DNA from: JBLUOA01 sp048060095
GTDB taxonomy: Bacteria > Pseudomonadota > Alphaproteobacteria > Rhodobacterales > Rhodobacteraceae
Length of the DNA: 64,000 nucleotides
Direction: 5' to 3'
Assembly (NCBI RefSeq): GCF_048060095.1
Contig: NZ_JBLUOA010000001.1
Location: 620,001 to 684,000, forward strand
Shown here: in pieces, positions 43,741 to 53,521 of the stretch
Position numbering within the stretch: the stretch's first letter is position 1
How the letters are laid out: each line of letters opens with the position of its first letter
The notes under the pieces: generated by a model
The model's database searches: none
What the model saw: only the letters and a program-made list of their open reading frames with translations
What the model was told of the DNA's origin: nothing
Translations under genes and position numbers: made by a program

Positions 43741-44949
43741 ATGACTGCACGTCCTGAAATGTATCGATTCCACAACGGCGAACAGGCCAAGCTGCCTTTC
43801 GCGGCTGATGAGTATGAAGCCCGGCTGTCCGGCCTTCGCCGCATCATGGAAAAGGCGGGCGTTGATGCCGCTGTTTTCACGTCGATGCACAATATCGCCT
43901 ATTACAGCGGCTTTCTGTATTGCAGCTTTGGTCGCCCCTATGGGCTGGTCGTGACGCCAGGCGAAAGCGTTACGATCTCTGCCGGGATCGACGCGGGGCA
44001 GCCTTGGCGGCGCTGTCACGGCGACAATATCACCTATACGGACTGGCAACGCGACAACTACTGGCGCGCGATTGAAAGTGTCACGGGGCAGGGCAAGCGC
44101 ATTGGGTATGAGGGGGATCACCTGACCCTCGTCCAGTCCGAAAAGCTGAAAGCGTTTCTGTCGCCAAGCGCGGTTGTCGATATCGCCGCCGACACGATGA
44201 CCCAACGGATGCACAAATCCGCGGCAGAGATCGACTTGATCCGCCATGGCGCGCAAGTCGCCGATGTGGGCGGCTATGCGATCCGCGATGCTGTTAAGGA
44301 AGGCGTGCGCGAGATCGATGTTGCCATGGCTGGCCGTGACGCGATGGAGCTTGAGATTGCCAAGCGGTTCCCCGATGCCGAGTATCGCGATACTTGGGTC
44401 TGGTTCCAGTCGGGTCTGAACACCGACGGCGCGCACAACCCGGTGACGGGTCGGAAGTTGCAGCGCGGTGATATCCTAAGCCTCAATACCTTCCCGATGA
44501 TCAGCGGTTACTACACGGCGCTCGAACGGACCATGTTCGTGGGGGAGGTCGACGATGCCTCACTCAAGATCTGGGAGGCGAACGTCGCCGCCCATGAATA
44601 CGGGATGGGCCTGCTGAAGCCCGGCGCGAGCTGTGCGGAGGTGACGAACGCGATCAACGCATTCTTTGAGGAGCGTGACCTGCTGCAATATCGCACCTTT
44701 GGATACGGCCATTCGTTCGGCGTCCTCAGCCATTATTACGGGCGTGAGGCTGGGCTTGAACTGCGTGAGGATATCGACACCGTGCTTGAACCCGGCATGG
44801 TCATCAGCATGGAGCCGATGCTGACAATAGCAGAAAGCCAGCCCGGCGCGGGTGGCTATCGTGAGCATGATATTCTGGTCATTACCGAAGAGGGCAATGA
44901 GAATATCACAGGCTATCCCTACGGGCCGGACTTCAACGTGGTTGGTTGA
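43741..44949 (+). CDS. Creatinase (creatine amidinohydrolase)
   Basis: 402 residues, the same length class as characterised creatinases, with GAAGGAGG upstream. N-terminal creatinase domain (FTSMHNIAYYSGFLYCSFGRPYGLVVTPG, in pieces) and a pitta-bread C-terminal domain with the catalytic-type residues in FGYGHSFGVLSHYYGREAGLEL and SMEPMLTIAESQPGAGGYREHD. It splits creatine to sarcosine and urea without metal. It stands alone: no creatininase or sarcosine oxidase gene is visible, though an NCS1 permease relic is just upstream. Its end overlaps the convergent NRPS by 17 bases. Confidence 0.9.
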   Translation: MTARPEMYRFHNGEQAKLPFAADEYEARLSGLRRIMEKAGVDAAVFTSMHNIAYYSGFLYCSFGRPYGLVVTPGESVTISAGIDAGQPWRRCHGDNITYTDWQRDNYWRAIESVTGQGKRIGYEGDHLTLVQSEKLKAFLSPSAVVDIAADTMTQRMHKSAAEIDLIRHGAQVADVGGYAIRDAVKEGVREIDVAMAGRDAMELEIAKRFPDAEYRDTWVWFQSGLNTDGAHNPVTGRKLQRGDILSLNTFPMISGYYTALERTMFVGEVDDASLKIWEANVAAHEYGMGLLKPGASCAEVTNAINAFFEERDLLQYRTFGYGHSFGVLSHYYGREAGLELREDIDTVLEPGMVISMEPMLTIAESQPGAGGYREHDILVITEEGNENITGYPYGPDFNVVG

Positions 44950-47900
44950 CCTCAAGCTCGGCGGCGTTGTCGCGCGCCGCCGATGCCCTGGCTGGACGGC
45001 GTGCCGGAAACGGCGGGACATCGACGATGTGGGGGATCGTTGGATCGGGTCGCGTCCGGCCCTGATAGTCTACGCGCGCCGCTCCAAGCACATCGCGAAG
45101 CTGATGGGCAAGGTGCGCGACATTTGGGTTTTCAAGGATCGTCAGGTGATCGCCCGGCACTTCGATCAGATTAAGTCCGTTGGTGGCCACGTATTGCCAA
45201 CCAAGACCCGATGCGATGCACTCCGCGCTATCAAAGACGTTGCCCTGTGCGCGTATAATGGTCATCACGCGTGGGTATTGCTGCGGGACGTATTGCTGGA
45301 TGGCAAGCTGATTGGCCGCGACGAACTCATCAACCGTTTGCGCGTGGGCTTGGTGTAGGCCAAGTCGGATCGACAGGTTCAGCTTCAGCTTTTCATAGCT
45401 GTTGCGCAGGTTCTGACGTTTTCCGTTCGCGACATGGTGCACATAGCTCACCCCTTCGTTCCTGAGCCGCCGCCAATGTGCGCCAATCTTCGCGACCTTG
45501 CCGATCTGATGCCGGCCCGCCGGGCCTTCGGCGTCAAGCAGGACCAGCGCCAACACCTCCCGACCCGAGTCGAGCAGTTGTTGCGCAAGTTCCAGCGCGA
45601 TGTAGCTGCCTGCCGACACGGCGAACAGCGAAAGCGGCCCTTCGGGCTGGTTCTTCTCGATCTCTTTCCGGTAAAATTCAGCCGTTTCCTCAACCCCCAC
45701 GGGGGTATCGGCGCTGAGAAGGCCGATCGTCAGGCCATACATCGGTTGATCTGGGCCGAACTCCTCCGCCATCGGGCGGAAGTAGGATTCATTGATGCCA
45801 AGAACGTGGACACCGTAGATGGGTGGCAATGTTCCTGTCGTCTGGATCGGCACGACATAAAGCGCGTCGTCGTCGGAGTGATCCAGCGTCAACTTTTCAG
45901 CCAAGCCGCGCGGGGTCGGATCATCATGAACCGCAGCGACCGAGATGCGCTTGCCGAATTTCGATTCAATCTGACCGAGCAGCCTGAGCAGCAACAGGGA
46001 ATGCCCGCCGAGATCGAAGAAGGAAGCGTCTGGACTAACGTTCTCCAACCCCAGAACAGTTCCGTAAAGTGCTGCGATTTCAAGCGCTTCATCGCTGCAC
46101 GGCGCCACCTCTTCGGGCGTCGTAACCGCCACTCCGGGCCGGGGCAGGCGTGCCACGTCGATCTTTCCGCCGGGGGTTTTGGGCCATTGGGTGACGGGGA
46201 TCAGCAGGGGCCGCATCTGGCGGGTCAATTTGCCAGCGGCAGCTTCGGCCAATGCCTCCGCATTCAGCGTGACATCAGGTGAGTCCGGCGAAATCCATGC
46301 GACGAGACGGGCTTGGTCCGTGCCCTCCTGGTCGACTGCGACAAGCGCGTGGCCGACATTTGGCAGCCCTTCCAAAGCGGTTTCAACTTCTCCGGGCTCG
46401 ATACGGTAGCCGCGCAGCTTGATCTGCCGGTCCGAGCGGCCCAGATAGGCAAGTACGCCGCCATTTTCCCAATGCACGAGATCGCCGGAGCAATACATCC
46501 GCCCCTCGCCACCAGCGATGCGGTCGGAGACAAAGCGCTCGGCGGTTTGGTCAGGTCGGTTGAGATAGCCCATCGCGACGGCGGGGCCGGAAATCCACAA
46601 CTCCCCCACCGCCCCTTCGGGCGAAAGCGATCCGTCCGCCGCCAACACCATCGCGCGGGCGTGGCCGGTCGGGCGGCCAATGGGCACGCTGTCACCTTCG
46701 GGGATGTCATCGGTCACTTCGTGCACGGTGCAGGTGATCGTGGTTTCCGTCGGGCCATACCCGTTCATCCAACGGGCGCCGGGCACAAGATCACGCCAGC
46801 GGCGCAGCGCCGGGGCGGGCACCCGTTCACCGCCGACAACCACCAGCCGGACACCGGAGGGCAGCGTTCTGCCAGATGTTTCAAGCGTGTCCGTAAGGGC
46901 GAGCCAGAACCCGGTCGGCAGGTTGATAACGCTAAGGTTCAGCGCCGCAACTTCGTCCAGAAACGCGTGGCCGGATTCGGCCATCGTCGCGCTGCGCAGG
47001 ACCAGTTCGGCCCCGTTCAGCAGGGTGGGCACGATCTCCTCCAGCGAAACATCGAAGCTGAGGCTGGCGAATTGCAGAATGCGATCCCGTTCGGTCAGCC
47101 CGTAGCAGGAGGTCATTGCGGCGCCATGCGCGGCGAGCGACGCGTGCGATACCATCACCCCTTTCGGGCGACCGGTAGAACCGGACGTGAAGATCACATA
47201 GGCCAGACGCGCCGGGTCCATCCCCGCGCGATCGGGTGCGGTCGTCGGCTGTTCGGCGATCTGTGCCGGATCAAACGGCAAGGTGCGGCAGGGCAAGTCG
47301 GGGGCTGTTTCGTCAGTGATGACCAGCGCAGCTTTGCTGTCCTCGCACATATGTTCCAACGCGGGCAGGGGATAGCTTGGGTCCATCGGAACGAAAGCCG
47401 CGCCCGCTTTCCATACGGCCAGCATTGACACGATGAACGACGGGGATCGGGAAAGGCATAACCCGACAATCGCGCCTGGCCCGATGCCTTCTGAACGCAG
47501 ACGATGCGCCATTTGGTTGGCGCGGTCGTTTAGCTCGTGGTAGCTAAGCGTGCCTTCGTCCGTTTGGGACACGGCGGCGCGATCTGGCCAGCGGGTGGCG
47601 ATGGTTTCAAAAGTTGTGGCACAGCAGTGGCTCGGTTCCTTGACCGGATCGGGATGCCCGAGGCCGTGTAGGCGGGCGGTTTCGTCCTCGGGAAGCATGT
47701 TGATGTCAGCCAAAGGCGCGTCTAGGTCGGCGGTCGCCATGGATTGCAAAATCTGCTTCACATATCCCGCCAAACGCTCACCTTCCGGCACCTGTGCGGG
47801 GTCGTATTCCAGCCGGATCAGCAGTTCCGGGTCATGATAGACGGCGAGTGTGACGGGCAGTGCGCCTTCCTCTCGCAGATCGACGCTCCGGTTGGCCCAT

Positions 47901-48991
47901 GATCCAGCCAAGCGCTGCATGTGTCCGGTGAGCGAACCGCGTTCGAACATCACGAGGCTGTCAAACAGCGGTCGATCCGGTGGGACGTCGCTATGGCTTT
48001 TCACATCGACCAGCGGGGTTTGTTCGAATGGGCGCAGCGCAATCTGCTCTGCCCGAAGCTGGGTCAGCAACGCACCGAAGGTCTTGTCGCGCGTCAGCCG
48101 CACGCGGGCGGGAAGCGTGTTGATAAAGCAGCCGATGCTGCCCTCGGATCCCTCCAGCAAATGCCGCCCGGACAGGGTGACGCCAAATACCGCGTCGCCA
48201 CGCGCCGTCCAGCGGGCGAGGACGATCCCCCAAGCTGCCTGAACCATCGTTCCCATCGTCACGCCAGCCGCATCGGCGGCTGCCGACAAAGCGGTCGTGT
48301 CCTGCTTGGTCAGATGATGTTCGACGATGACCTTGCGGTCGGGTTCGATCCCCGGTTTGGCAATGCCGAACGATCCGTCATAGCCTTCAAGCAGGGTTTG
48401 GAAGTATTTCGCGCCCGACACATGGTCCATTTTTGCCAGCGCAAGGCAGTGGTCCGCAAAGGTTGGGGCGGTGGGCGACTTGATTTGATATACCTCGCCC
48501 CCGCGCGCGATTTCGTAGCGTTCGAACACTTCTTTCAACAGATGGGTGAAGCTGCGGCCATCAAGAAGCGTGTGCGGAAAGGTCCAAACAAGCGCGCCGC
48601 GGTCCGGCCCCAGTTGGATCAGCGTCACGCGAAAACCGGGCGCGACACCCGGGTCGACGCCAAGGTTGCGATCATCGGTCAGCCAAGCCTCTAACGCCAG
48701 GTTTGCGTCATTGGGGGACAGCGCGCGCCAATCTTCGGCAGTCTGGCGCACTGTTGCTTGTGGTTGAACAGTCTGCATCGGCTCATCACCGTCGCCGGGC
48801 AGAATCACCTGCCGCAATTCGGGGTGTGCGTCAGTAATTTCCTGCCATGCCCGCTCCATCGCGACGGGATCAATCGGCTCTTTGTCCAGATGACAGACCA
48901 CCTGTTCTAGGTTGAGCCATGGTTTATTCGCCAGCGTGCTTTCATAGAGCATACCAAGCTGCACGGGGGTGAGGGGGAAGCGCAGGCTCAT
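44933..48991 (-). CDS. Single-module non-ribosomal peptide synthetase (C-A-T-TE)
   Basis: 1352 residues. Condensation domain (about 1-440) with PHTLLDG in place of HHxxxDG, the catalytic second His kept. Adenylation domain (about 465-960): YVIFTSGSTGRPKGV (A3), FDVSLEEI (A4), NGYGPTETT (A5), GELWISG (A6), YCSGDL (A7), GRSDRQIKLRGYRIEPGEVE (A8), KTPGGKIDVARLP (A10). Carrier domain with SFFDLGGHSLLLLRLL, its Ser for phosphopantetheine. Thioesterase (about 1065-1310) with FAVSAGSYIALELA and GDHLTIL. By alignment to GrsA the pocket residues read roughly D-V-E-N-V-G-G-I-T-K, an acidic pocket suggesting a basic or amino-bearing substrate. No partner NRPS, carrier activation gene or exporter is adjacent; the product is unknown. 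Confidence 0.92.
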   Translation of the reverse strand: MSLRFPLTPVQLGMLYESTLANKPWLNLEQVVCHLDKEPIDPVAMERAWQEITDAHPELRQVILPGDGDEPMQTVQPQATVRQTAEDWRALSPNDANLALEAWLTDDRNLGVDPGVAPGFRVTLIQLGPDRGALVWTFPHTLLDGRSFTHLLKEVFERYEIARGGEVYQIKSPTAPTFADHCLALAKMDHVSGAKYFQTLLEGYDGSFGIAKPGIEPDRKVIVEHHLTKQDTTALSAAADAAGVTMGTMVQAAWGIVLARWTARGDAVFGVTLSGRHLLEGSEGSIGCFINTLPARVRLTRDKTFGALLTQLRAEQIALRPFEQTPLVDVKSHSDVPPDRPLFDSLVMFERGSLTGHMQRLAGSWANRSVDLREEGALPVTLAVYHDPELLIRLEYDPAQVPEGERLAGYVKQILQSMATADLDAPLADINMLPEDETARLHGLGHPDPVKEPSHCCATTFETIATRWPDRAAVSQTDEGTLSYHELNDRANQMAHRLRSEGIGPGAIVGLCLSRSPSFIVSMLAVWKAGAAFVPMDPSYPLPALEHMCEDSKAALVITDETAPDLPCRTLPFDPAQIAEQPTTAPDRAGMDPARLAYVIFTSGSTGRPKGVMVSHASLAAHGAAMTSCYGLTERDRILQFASLSFDVSLEEIVPTLLNGAELVLRSATMAESGHAFLDEVAALNLSVINLPTGFWLALTDTLETSGRTLPSGVRLVVVGGERVPAPALRRWRDLVPGARWMNGYGPTETTITCTVHEVTDDIPEGDSVPIGRPTGHARAMVLAADGSLSPEGAVGELWISGPAVAMGYLNRPDQTAERFVSDRIAGGEGRMYCSGDLVHWENGGVLAYLGRSDRQIKLRGYRIEPGEVETALEGLPNVGHALVAVDQEGTDQARLVAWISPDSPDVTLNAEALAEAAAGKLTRQMRPLLIPVTQWPKTPGGKIDVARLPRPGVAVTTPEEVAPCSDEALEIAALYGTVLGLENVSPDASFFDLGGHSLLLLRLLGQIESKFGKRISVAAVHDDPTPRGLAEKLTLDHSDDDALYVVPIQTTGTLPPIYGVHVLGINESYFRPMAEEFGPDQPMYGLTIGLLSADTPVGVEETAEFYRKEIEKNQPEGPLSLFAVSAGSYIALELAQQLLDSGREVLALVLLDAEGPAGRHQIGKVAKIGAHWRRLRNEGVSYVHHVANGKRQNLRNSYEKLKLNLSIRLGLHQAHAQTVDEFVAANQLAIQQYVPQQYPRVMTIIRAQGNVFDSAECIASGLGWQYVATNGLNLIEVPGDHLTILENPNVAHLAHQLRDVLGAARVDYQGRTRPDPTIPHIVDVPPFPARRPARASAARDNAAELEVNQPR

Positions 48992-49469
48992 ACCGCACCT
49001 GCCGGTCCGAATGGGTCAATGGGCGTTGGGGTAAGCGTTGTTGGCCCGAGTTCACGTTTGGATTTTTGATCGCATGCGTAATTGCAGCACATCATTCTTC
49101 TGTCGCTCCGAAAGGGGCCGCGCAGAAAGAAACGAGTTAAGAAACCTTACCGATTACAAATTTGGATGGGTAAAAAACCCCATCCGAAATACAAAAAAAC
49201 AAATTAGCGCGGTCGTTAATAATCAATGCAAAAAAACGCATCGTCGTGAAACAATGTTTACATAACAGAACAGCGCGGCGGCTAAATCAAGGAAAATGAC
49301 GCAGGGTCAACCCGATGGTAAGGTAATACATACCCTGCATGGTCTTTTCGTTTCGCCGCAGTATTTGCGCGGAAACGCGGCATCAGGCGTATCGGATTGT
49401 GCTGCTTCTTTTTTAATTTGACACTCGAATTAAAAATCCCGACAATCGGCGAATTGCAAGGGAGGTGTC
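48992..49469. other. Divergent promoter region between NRPS and xylB
   Basis: No gene recognised. The stretch is clearly AT-richer than the coding DNA, with A-runs around 49170-49240 and a 7-bp hairpin (GGATGGG at 49164-49170 with CCCATCC at 49179-49185). Its right end carries the xylR-type operator and the xylB ribosome site. NRPS promoter elements cannot be fixed by eye. Confidence 0.5.
49412..49434. promoter_or_regulatory. Candidate XylR operator upstream of xylBA
   Basis: TTTAATTTGA, 3-bp spacer CAC, TCGAATTAAA: the arms match at 9 of 10 positions. It lies 36 bp before xylB. Closely related sites occur upstream of xylF and xylR. Confidence 0.7.
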
Positions 49470-50921
49470 ATGTTTCTTGGTCTCGATCTAGGGACGTCCG
49501 GACTGCGTGCACTGCTGGTGGGCGAAGGCGGGTCTGTCATCGGTTCGGCGGAGGAAACCTATGACGTTTCGCACCCGAAGCCCGGCTGGTCCGAACAGAA
49601 CCCCGCCGACTGGGAAACTGCCTGCGATAAGGTCGTCGCTGCGCTGGTCGCCAAACATGGCACCGAAATGCAAGCGCTGCGGGGTGTCGGCATTTCCGGT
49701 CACATGCACGGCGCGACGCTGCTCGATCAGGGCGGCGCGGTGCTGCGACCCTGCATCTTGTGGAACGACACACGCAGCCATGCCGAAGCGGCCAGGCTCG
49801 ATGCATCAGACTGCGTGCGAGACATTTCCGGCAATATTGTCTTCCCCGGCTTTACCGCGCCCAAGTTGATGTGGGTCGCCAAGAACGAACCGGAGGTTTT
49901 CGCCAACGTTGCGAAAGTCCTGCTGCCCAAGGACTACCTGACCCACTGGCTGACCGGTGCTTATGTGTCCGAGATGTCGGACAGCGCGGGGACGACGTGG
50001 CTGGATGTCGGCGCGCGGGATTGGTCGGACAAGTTGCTGGCGGCAAGCGGGATGCAGCGCGATCAGATGCCGGAGTTGGTTGAGGGGAGTGAACGTGCAG
50101 GCACGCTGCGCCCCGAATTGGCTGACCGATGGGGGTTGCCTGACGGCGTCATCGTGGTTGGCGGCGGCGGGGACAACGCGGCAGCGGCCTGCGGTGTCGG
50201 TGCGCTGCGCGAGGGCGACGGCTTCGTGTCGCTCGGCACATCGGGCGTGTTGCTTGCCGCACGGGATTCCTTTGCGCCGATGCCATCCTCGGCCGTTCAC
50301 ACGTTTTGCCACGCGATCCCGAACCGCTGGTATCAGATGGGAGTTATCCTCGCCGCCACAGACAGCCTGAACTGGCTTGCGCGCAACCTGAACCAAAGCC
50401 CGGCGGACCTGTCAGCGGCGCTTGGTGACAATATCTCGGGCCCCGGCACGCTTCGCTTTCTGCCGTATCTGTCGGGGGAAAGGACGCCCCATAACGACAG
50501 CGCCATTCGCGGTGCCCTTTTGAACATCGACATTAGCGCCGGACCAGCCGACCTGACCCAAGCGGTGATGGAAGGTGTGGCTTTCGCCCTGCGTGACAGC
50601 CTTGAGGCGCTGAAGTCCACCGGCGCCAACCTGACCCGCGTTCTGGCAATCGGCGGCGGCTCGCAATCGCGCTATTGGGTTGAGCTTTGCGCGACTGTGC
50701 TTGGCCTGCCCATCGACCTGCCGGCACAAGGCGAATTTGGCGCTGCGCTCGGCGCGGCGCGGCTGGCAATCTGCGGCGCGACCGGGGCCGATCCCGATAC
50801 CGTCATGACCCGGCCCGACGTGGCCGAAACGATCCATCCGCGCGACGATCTGCGCCCCGCATATGACGCGGCGTGGCGGCAGTTCCGCGCGGCCTATCCA
50901 GCAATAAAGGCGATCCAATGA
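49470..50921 (+). CDS. xylB: Xylulokinase
   Basis: 483 residues with AAGGGAGG before ATG 49470. FGGY-kinase fold: FLGLDLGTSGLRALLV phosphate loop at the start, GISGHMHGATLLD, WNDTRSHAEA, GGGGDNAAAACGVGALREGDGFVSLGTSGV (in pieces) and the late FGGY-type AIGGGSQSRYWVELCA. XylB phosphorylates D-xylulose. It overlaps xylA by ATGA and is preceded by a xylR-type palindrome. Confidence 0.95.
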   Translation: MFLGLDLGTSGLRALLVGEGGSVIGSAEETYDVSHPKPGWSEQNPADWETACDKVVAALVAKHGTEMQALRGVGISGHMHGATLLDQGGAVLRPCILWNDTRSHAEAARLDASDCVRDISGNIVFPGFTAPKLMWVAKNEPEVFANVAKVLLPKDYLTHWLTGAYVSEMSDSAGTTWLDVGARDWSDKLLAASGMQRDQMPELVEGSERAGTLRPELADRWGLPDGVIVVGGGGDNAAAACGVGALREGDGFVSLGTSGVLLAARDSFAPMPSSAVHTFCHAIPNRWYQMGVILAATDSLNWLARNLNQSPADLSAALGDNISGPGTLRFLPYLSGERTPHNDSAIRGALLNIDISAGPADLTQAVMEGVAFALRDSLEALKSTGANLTRVLAIGGGSQSRYWVELCATVLGLPIDLPAQGEFGAALGAARLAICGATGADPDTVMTRPDVAETIHPRDDLRPAYDAAWRQFRAAYPAIKAIQ

Positions 50922-52222
50922 CCGATTTTTTCAACGGCATCGACACGATCAAATACGAAGGCCCGGGCAGCACCAATCCGCTGGCGTTTCACCACTACAA
51001 CCCGGACGAGACGGTCATGGGCAAACGGCTTGAGGATCACCTGCGCTTCGCGGTCGCCTATTGGCATTCCTTCGCGTGGGAAGGGGGCGATCCCTTTGGC
51101 GGGCAGACCTTCCTACGCCCGTGGCATCCGCAAGACGACATGGGCCGCGCCAAGATCAAAGCTGACGCCGCGTTTGAGATGTTTCGCATCCTTGGCCAGC
51201 CGTTCTATTGCTTTCACGACGCCGATGTGCGGCCAGAGGGCGCGGACTACCGCGAAAATACCGATCGGTTGAACGAAATCACCGACTATTTCGCAGGCAA
51301 GATGGAAGACACCGGCACGCGCCTGCTGTGGGGCACCGCCAACATGTTCAGTCACCGCCGTTGGATGTCGGGCGCATCAACGAACCCGGACCCGGACGTG
51401 TTCGCCTTTGCGGCGGCGACGGTCAAATCCTGCATGGACGCGACGCAGAAGCTGGGTGGCGAGAACTACGTGCTCTGGGGCGGGCGCGAAGGCTATGAAA
51501 CACTCATCAACACGGACATGAAGACCGAACTGGATCACATGGGCCGGTTCCTGTCGATGGTGGTGGAATACAAGCACAAGATCGGGTTCAAGGGACAAAT
51601 CCTTGTCGAACCCAAACCGCAGGAGCCGTCAAAGCACCAATACGATTACGACGCGGCGACGTGTTATGGTTTCCTGCAGAAATACGGGCTGGAAAAAGAG
51701 GTGAAGCTGAACCTCGAACAAGGCCACGCGATCCTCGCCGGGCATAGTTTTGAACATGAAATCGCGACCGCCGCTGCGCTGGGCGTGCTGGGGTCGATTG
51801 ACATGAATCGCAACGATTATCAATCCGGCTGGGACACCGACCAGTTTCCCAACAACGTGCCCGAGGTGGCACTGGCCTATTATCACATCCTGAAGGCGGG
51901 TGGCTTTACGCAAGGCGGCACCAATTTCGATGCGAAGTTGCGGCGTCAATCGCTGGACGCAGAGGATCTGATTGCAGCGCATGTTGGCGGGATGGACGTC
52001 TGCGCCCGCGGGCTGAAGGCTGCGGCCGCGATGATGGAAGACGGCGGGTTGGAGGACGAGCTGAACGAACGCTACGCGGGTTGGCAGACGGCAGAGGCGA
52101 AAGCGATGCTGGAAAGTGACCTTGGCAGCATCACGAAGCGGGTTCTGGATCAGGATATCAACCCGGAGCCGCGTTCAGGCCGTCAGGAGATACTGGAAAA
52201 CTACATCAACCGGTTCGTCTGA
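50918..52222 (+). CDS. xylA: Xylose isomerase
   Basis: 434 residues from ATG 50918 (ATGA overlap with xylB). Catalytic-site motifs of XylA: YCFHDADVRPEG, VLWGGREGYETLINTD, FKGQILVEPKPQEPSKHQYDYDAAT (in pieces) with metal-binding Glu, and GSIDMNRNDYQSGWDTDQFP. It interconverts D-xylose and D-xylulose with two divalent metals. This fixes the operon as the isomerase pathway of xylose use, not the Weimberg oxidative route. Confidence 0.96.
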   Translation: MTDFFNGIDTIKYEGPGSTNPLAFHHYNPDETVMGKRLEDHLRFAVAYWHSFAWEGGDPFGGQTFLRPWHPQDDMGRAKIKADAAFEMFRILGQPFYCFHDADVRPEGADYRENTDRLNEITDYFAGKMEDTGTRLLWGTANMFSHRRWMSGASTNPDPDVFAFAAATVKSCMDATQKLGGENYVLWGGREGYETLINTDMKTELDHMGRFLSMVVEYKHKIGFKGQILVEPKPQEPSKHQYDYDAATCYGFLQKYGLEKEVKLNLEQGHAILAGHSFEHEIATAAALGVLGSIDMNRNDYQSGWDTDQFPNNVPEVALAYYHILKAGGFTQGGTNFDAKLRRQSLDAEDLIAAHVGGMDVCARGLKAAAAMMEDGGLEDELNERYAGWQTAEAKAMLESDLGSITKRVLDQDINPEPRSGRQEILENYINRFV

Positions 52223-52225
52223 CCC

Positions 52226-53521
52226 ATGTGGCGCTGGCTGGCCTTCTGCATGGCGGCAACGCCCGCTTTTGCCGAACCGCTGCCGAAGGCCGACGCGGTG
52301 TTTGCACCGCTCGACATGGCGCAGGTCGAATTGGGCCAATTGCTGTTCTATGACCCGATCCTAAGCGGAAGCCGAGAGGTCGCTTGCGCCACCTGTCATC
52401 ATCCGCGGTTCGGCACGTCGGACGGGGTCAGCCTTGGCCTTGGCGACGGTGCAGTCGGGCTTGGTCCGGAGCGTGTGGTTGATCCTGAGAACACCCCGGA
52501 ACAGCGCGTGCCGCGAAACGCGACCGCCCTGTGGAACCTCGGCGCGCCTGAATTCGACGTGATGTTCCATGACGGCCGGCTGGAGGCCGACGCGAGGCTG
52601 CCGACCGGCATCCGCACCCCGCTGGGCGAGGACATGGCGGCGGGCTTCGCATCCGTCCTGTCCGCGCAAAGCATGTTTCCTGTGCTGTCGCCGGACGAGA
52701 TGGCCGGGCACTACTCCGAAAACGACGTGGCGCAAGCGGTGCGGCAGGGGTTTCTGTCAAGCGAAGGCGGCGCGTGGGACATCCTCGCCGCTCGGGTTGA
52801 GGCTATCCCGGCATACCGGCAGATGTTTGATCCGGTAATCGGGGCAGGGCAGTCGATCCATTTCACCGATATCTCCGACGCCCTCGCGGCGTTCATCGCA
52901 TTTGAGTGGCGCGCGGATGACAGCCCGTTTGACCGCTTCCTGCGCGACGGTGAGGATCTGCCGGAACAGGCTGCGGTTGGACTTGAGTTGTTCTATGGCC
53001 GCGCAGGGTGCAGTTCCTGCCACGCGGGGCAGTTTCAAACCGACCATCAGTTCCACGCAATCGCCATGCCGCAGATCGGGCCCGGCAAGGCGGCTCGGTT
53101 TGAAAGCCACGCCCGCGATCAGGGTAGGATGCGCGTCACCGGCGATCCCGCTGACGCTTACGCCTTTCGCACGCCATCCCTGCGCAATGTGACTGAAACC
53201 GCACCCTATGGACACAGCGGCGCTTACGCGACGCTTGAGGCGGTCGTGCGGCACCACCTGGACCCGATTGCATCGCTGCAAAGCTATGATCCAGCGCAGG
53301 CGATCTTGTCGACGCTCCCGGGAGCAGAGGATTGGCGGATACTCGATGACCCGACGGATATGGAGGCGATTGCGGCGGCGAATACGCTCGACTCCGTCGC
53401 GCTGACCGATGCGGAGGTTGACGCACTGTTGGCGTTTCTCGCGGCGCTTACTGATGAGGGGGCGTTGCAAGGTCGGTTGGGTGTGCCAGATGCTGTGCCA
53501 AGCGGGCTGCCCGTGCCTTAG
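52226..53521 (+). CDS. Dihaem cytochrome c peroxidase / MauG-like protein
   Basis: 431 residues, only 3 bases after the xylA stop. Signal peptide (WRWLAFCMAATPAFAEP), first haem site CATCHHPRFG and second CSSCHAGQF, plus the late VTETAPYGHSGAYATLEAVVRHH typical of the bacterial CCP/MauG family. Such proteins reduce peroxide or oxidise protein residues in the periplasm. Its tight spacing to xylA implies cotranscription with xylose genes, for which I know no standard reason. It ends in 4-bp overlap with the convergent ASPIC protein. Confidence 0.88.
   Translation: MWRWLAFCMAATPAFAEPLPKADAVFAPLDMAQVELGQLLFYDPILSGSREVACATCHHPRFGTSDGVSLGLGDGAVGLGPERVVDPENTPEQRVPRNATALWNLGAPEFDVMFHDGRLEADARLPTGIRTPLGEDMAAGFASVLSAQSMFPVLSPDEMAGHYSENDVAQAVRQGFLSSEGGAWDILAARVEAIPAYRQMFDPVIGAGQSIHFTDISDALAAFIAFEWRADDSPFDRFLRDGEDLPEQAAVGLELFYGRAGCSSCHAGQFQTDHQFHAIAMPQIGPGKAARFESHARDQGRMRVTGDPADAYAFRTPSLRNVTETAPYGHSGAYATLEAVVRHHLDPIASLQSYDPAQAILSTLPGAEDWRILDDPTDMEAIAAANTLDSVALTDAEVDALLAFLAALTDEGALQGRLGVPDAVPSGLPVP

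Noticed and set aside
43321..44436. 371-codon minus-strand frame opposite creatinase
   Set aside because: Creatinase is well supported; this is a shadow. The real minus-strand signals nearby are the Hint and NCS1 fragments in other frames.
46313..47428. 371-codon plus-strand frame opposite the NRPS
   Set aside because: Arg/Gly/His-rich translation typical of antisense frames in GC-rich coding DNA; the NRPS is certain.
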